Made by a program: the position numbers and the translations under genes. A stretch of 6,977 nucleotides of DNA, taken from positions 1-6,977 of the forward strand of contig JACCZA010000357.1 of NCBI GenBank assembly GCA_013696185.1, written 5' to 3'. Source of the stretch: Actinomycetota bacterium. Lineage in GTDB: Bacteria > Actinomycetota > Thermoleophilia > Gaiellales > Gaiellaceae. Below, piece by piece: positions 6,544 to 6,977 of this stretch. Positions within the stretch are counted from its first letter, which is position 1. The number at the start of each line of letters is the position of its first letter. The notes under the pieces are model-generated. The model was not told the DNA's origin. It saw nothing but the letters and a program-made list of their open reading frames with translations, and made no database searches.

Positions 6544-6977
6544 ATGCCGCTTCTCGCCACCACCGCGGGCGACGTCGCCTCGTATGCGCTCGCCGTGTTC
6601 CTCCTCGCGGTCGGCCTCGGGGTCGGCTACGCCTTCTTCCGCCTCGGCGGAACCTTTGGGCGCCTGTCGACGTTTATCAGAGGAACGCAGGACGAGCTGC
6701 TCCCCGTCATCCACAAGGTCGGGGAGAGCGTCGACAAGGTCAACGGGCAGCTCGACAAGGTGGATCAGGTGACGGACAGCGCGGTAGACATGGCCGACAG
6801 CGTCGATACCGCCGTACGTTCGGTCAGCTTCGCGATCGCGCGGCCGGTCCAGAAGGTCTCCGGTCTCGCCGCCGGCCTCACCCACGGTGCCGCCGCGTTC
6901 AAGGCGCACCGAGACTGGAGCGAGGCCGTGCGGGTCGGCAAGGACGCCGCCGCCCGCCGGGAGCGCGACCTCGAGGA
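6544..6977 (+). CDS. DUF948-like membrane-anchored coiled-coil protein, 3'-partial
   Basis: The frame is open from ATG 6544 to the right edge, giving 144 full codons. Residues 12-32 form one strong membrane segment (N-terminal anchor). Residues about 45-95 form an amphipathic helix with a heptad-like run of Val/Leu and Asp/Lys (HKVGESVDKVNGQLDKVDQV). After SFAIARPVQKVSG comes a helical, charged region (WSEAVRVGKDAAARRERDLE) that runs off the window. This order of anchor, coiled coil and charged tail matches DUF948 (general stress-like) proteins, whose molecular role is not established. It is 10 bases from mnmA, but with its own putative leaderless promoter on the mnmA stop codon. In related genomes such a gene often precedes alaS; this cannot be checked here. 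Confidence 0.78.
   Translation, partial: MPLLATTAGDVASYALAVFLLAVGLGVGYAFFRLGGTFGRLSTFIRGTQDELLPVIHKVGESVDKVNGQLDKVDQVTDSAVDMADSVDTAVRSVSFAIARPVQKVSGLAAGLTHGAAAFKAHRDWSEAVRVGKDAAARRERDLE

Overview
The window is very GC-rich, with G or C at most third codon positions, GTG as well as ATG starts, short or absent leaders behind TAnnnT boxes, and an actinobacterial style of MnmA and small membrane proteins. This suggests a high-GC actinobacterium-like organism, most likely of the class Thermoleophilia (Gaiellales/Solirubrobacterales type). That placement is an inference from style and gene content. Everything looks chromosomal and house-keeping; no mobile gene, tRNA, rRNA or CRISPR array was seen.

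Layout. (1) 2-301 (+): the C-terminal part of a small two-helix membrane protein, entering from the left edge. (2) 298-639 (-): a small cupin, convergent with gene 1; the two stop codons overlap. (3) 640-738: a short divergent promoter region. (4) 739-4767 (+): a tight operon of four genes, each overlapping the next by 4 bases (GTGA/ATGA): a glyoxalase-II-like metallo-beta-lactamase-fold hydrolase, histidyl-tRNA synthetase (hisS), aspartyl-tRNA synthetase (aspS) and a membrane-anchored RlpA-like double-psi beta-barrel protein. (5) 4768-5273: about 500 non-coding bases. The first part holds a probable 6S RNA (about 4789-4968) with its own -10 box and a 13-bp terminator hairpin. The second part holds an imperfect tandem repeat of about 91 bases, each unit headed by a GGGGTCnGACCCC palindrome; a third partial copy runs into the promoter of the next gene. 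(6) 5274-6533 (+): tRNA 2-thiouridylase mnmA, with an unusual N-terminal extension that looks like a cysteine-less IscU/NifU scaffold domain. (7) 6544-right edge (+): a DUF948-like membrane-anchored coiled-coil protein, apparently leaderless.

How it fits together. hisS, aspS and mnmA all serve decoding: charging tRNA-His and tRNA-Asp, and thiolating U34 of tRNA-Lys/Glu/Gln. A 6S RNA beside aspS recalls Bacillus subtilis, where the 6S-1 gene lies just downstream of hisS-aspS and mnmA is nearby. His32 of AspRS suggests a non-discriminating enzyme that also charges tRNA-Asn for GatCAB transamidation. The points most worth a second look are the 6S RNA candidate, the degenerate scaffold domain fused to MnmA, and the palindrome-headed tandem repeat leading into mnmA.
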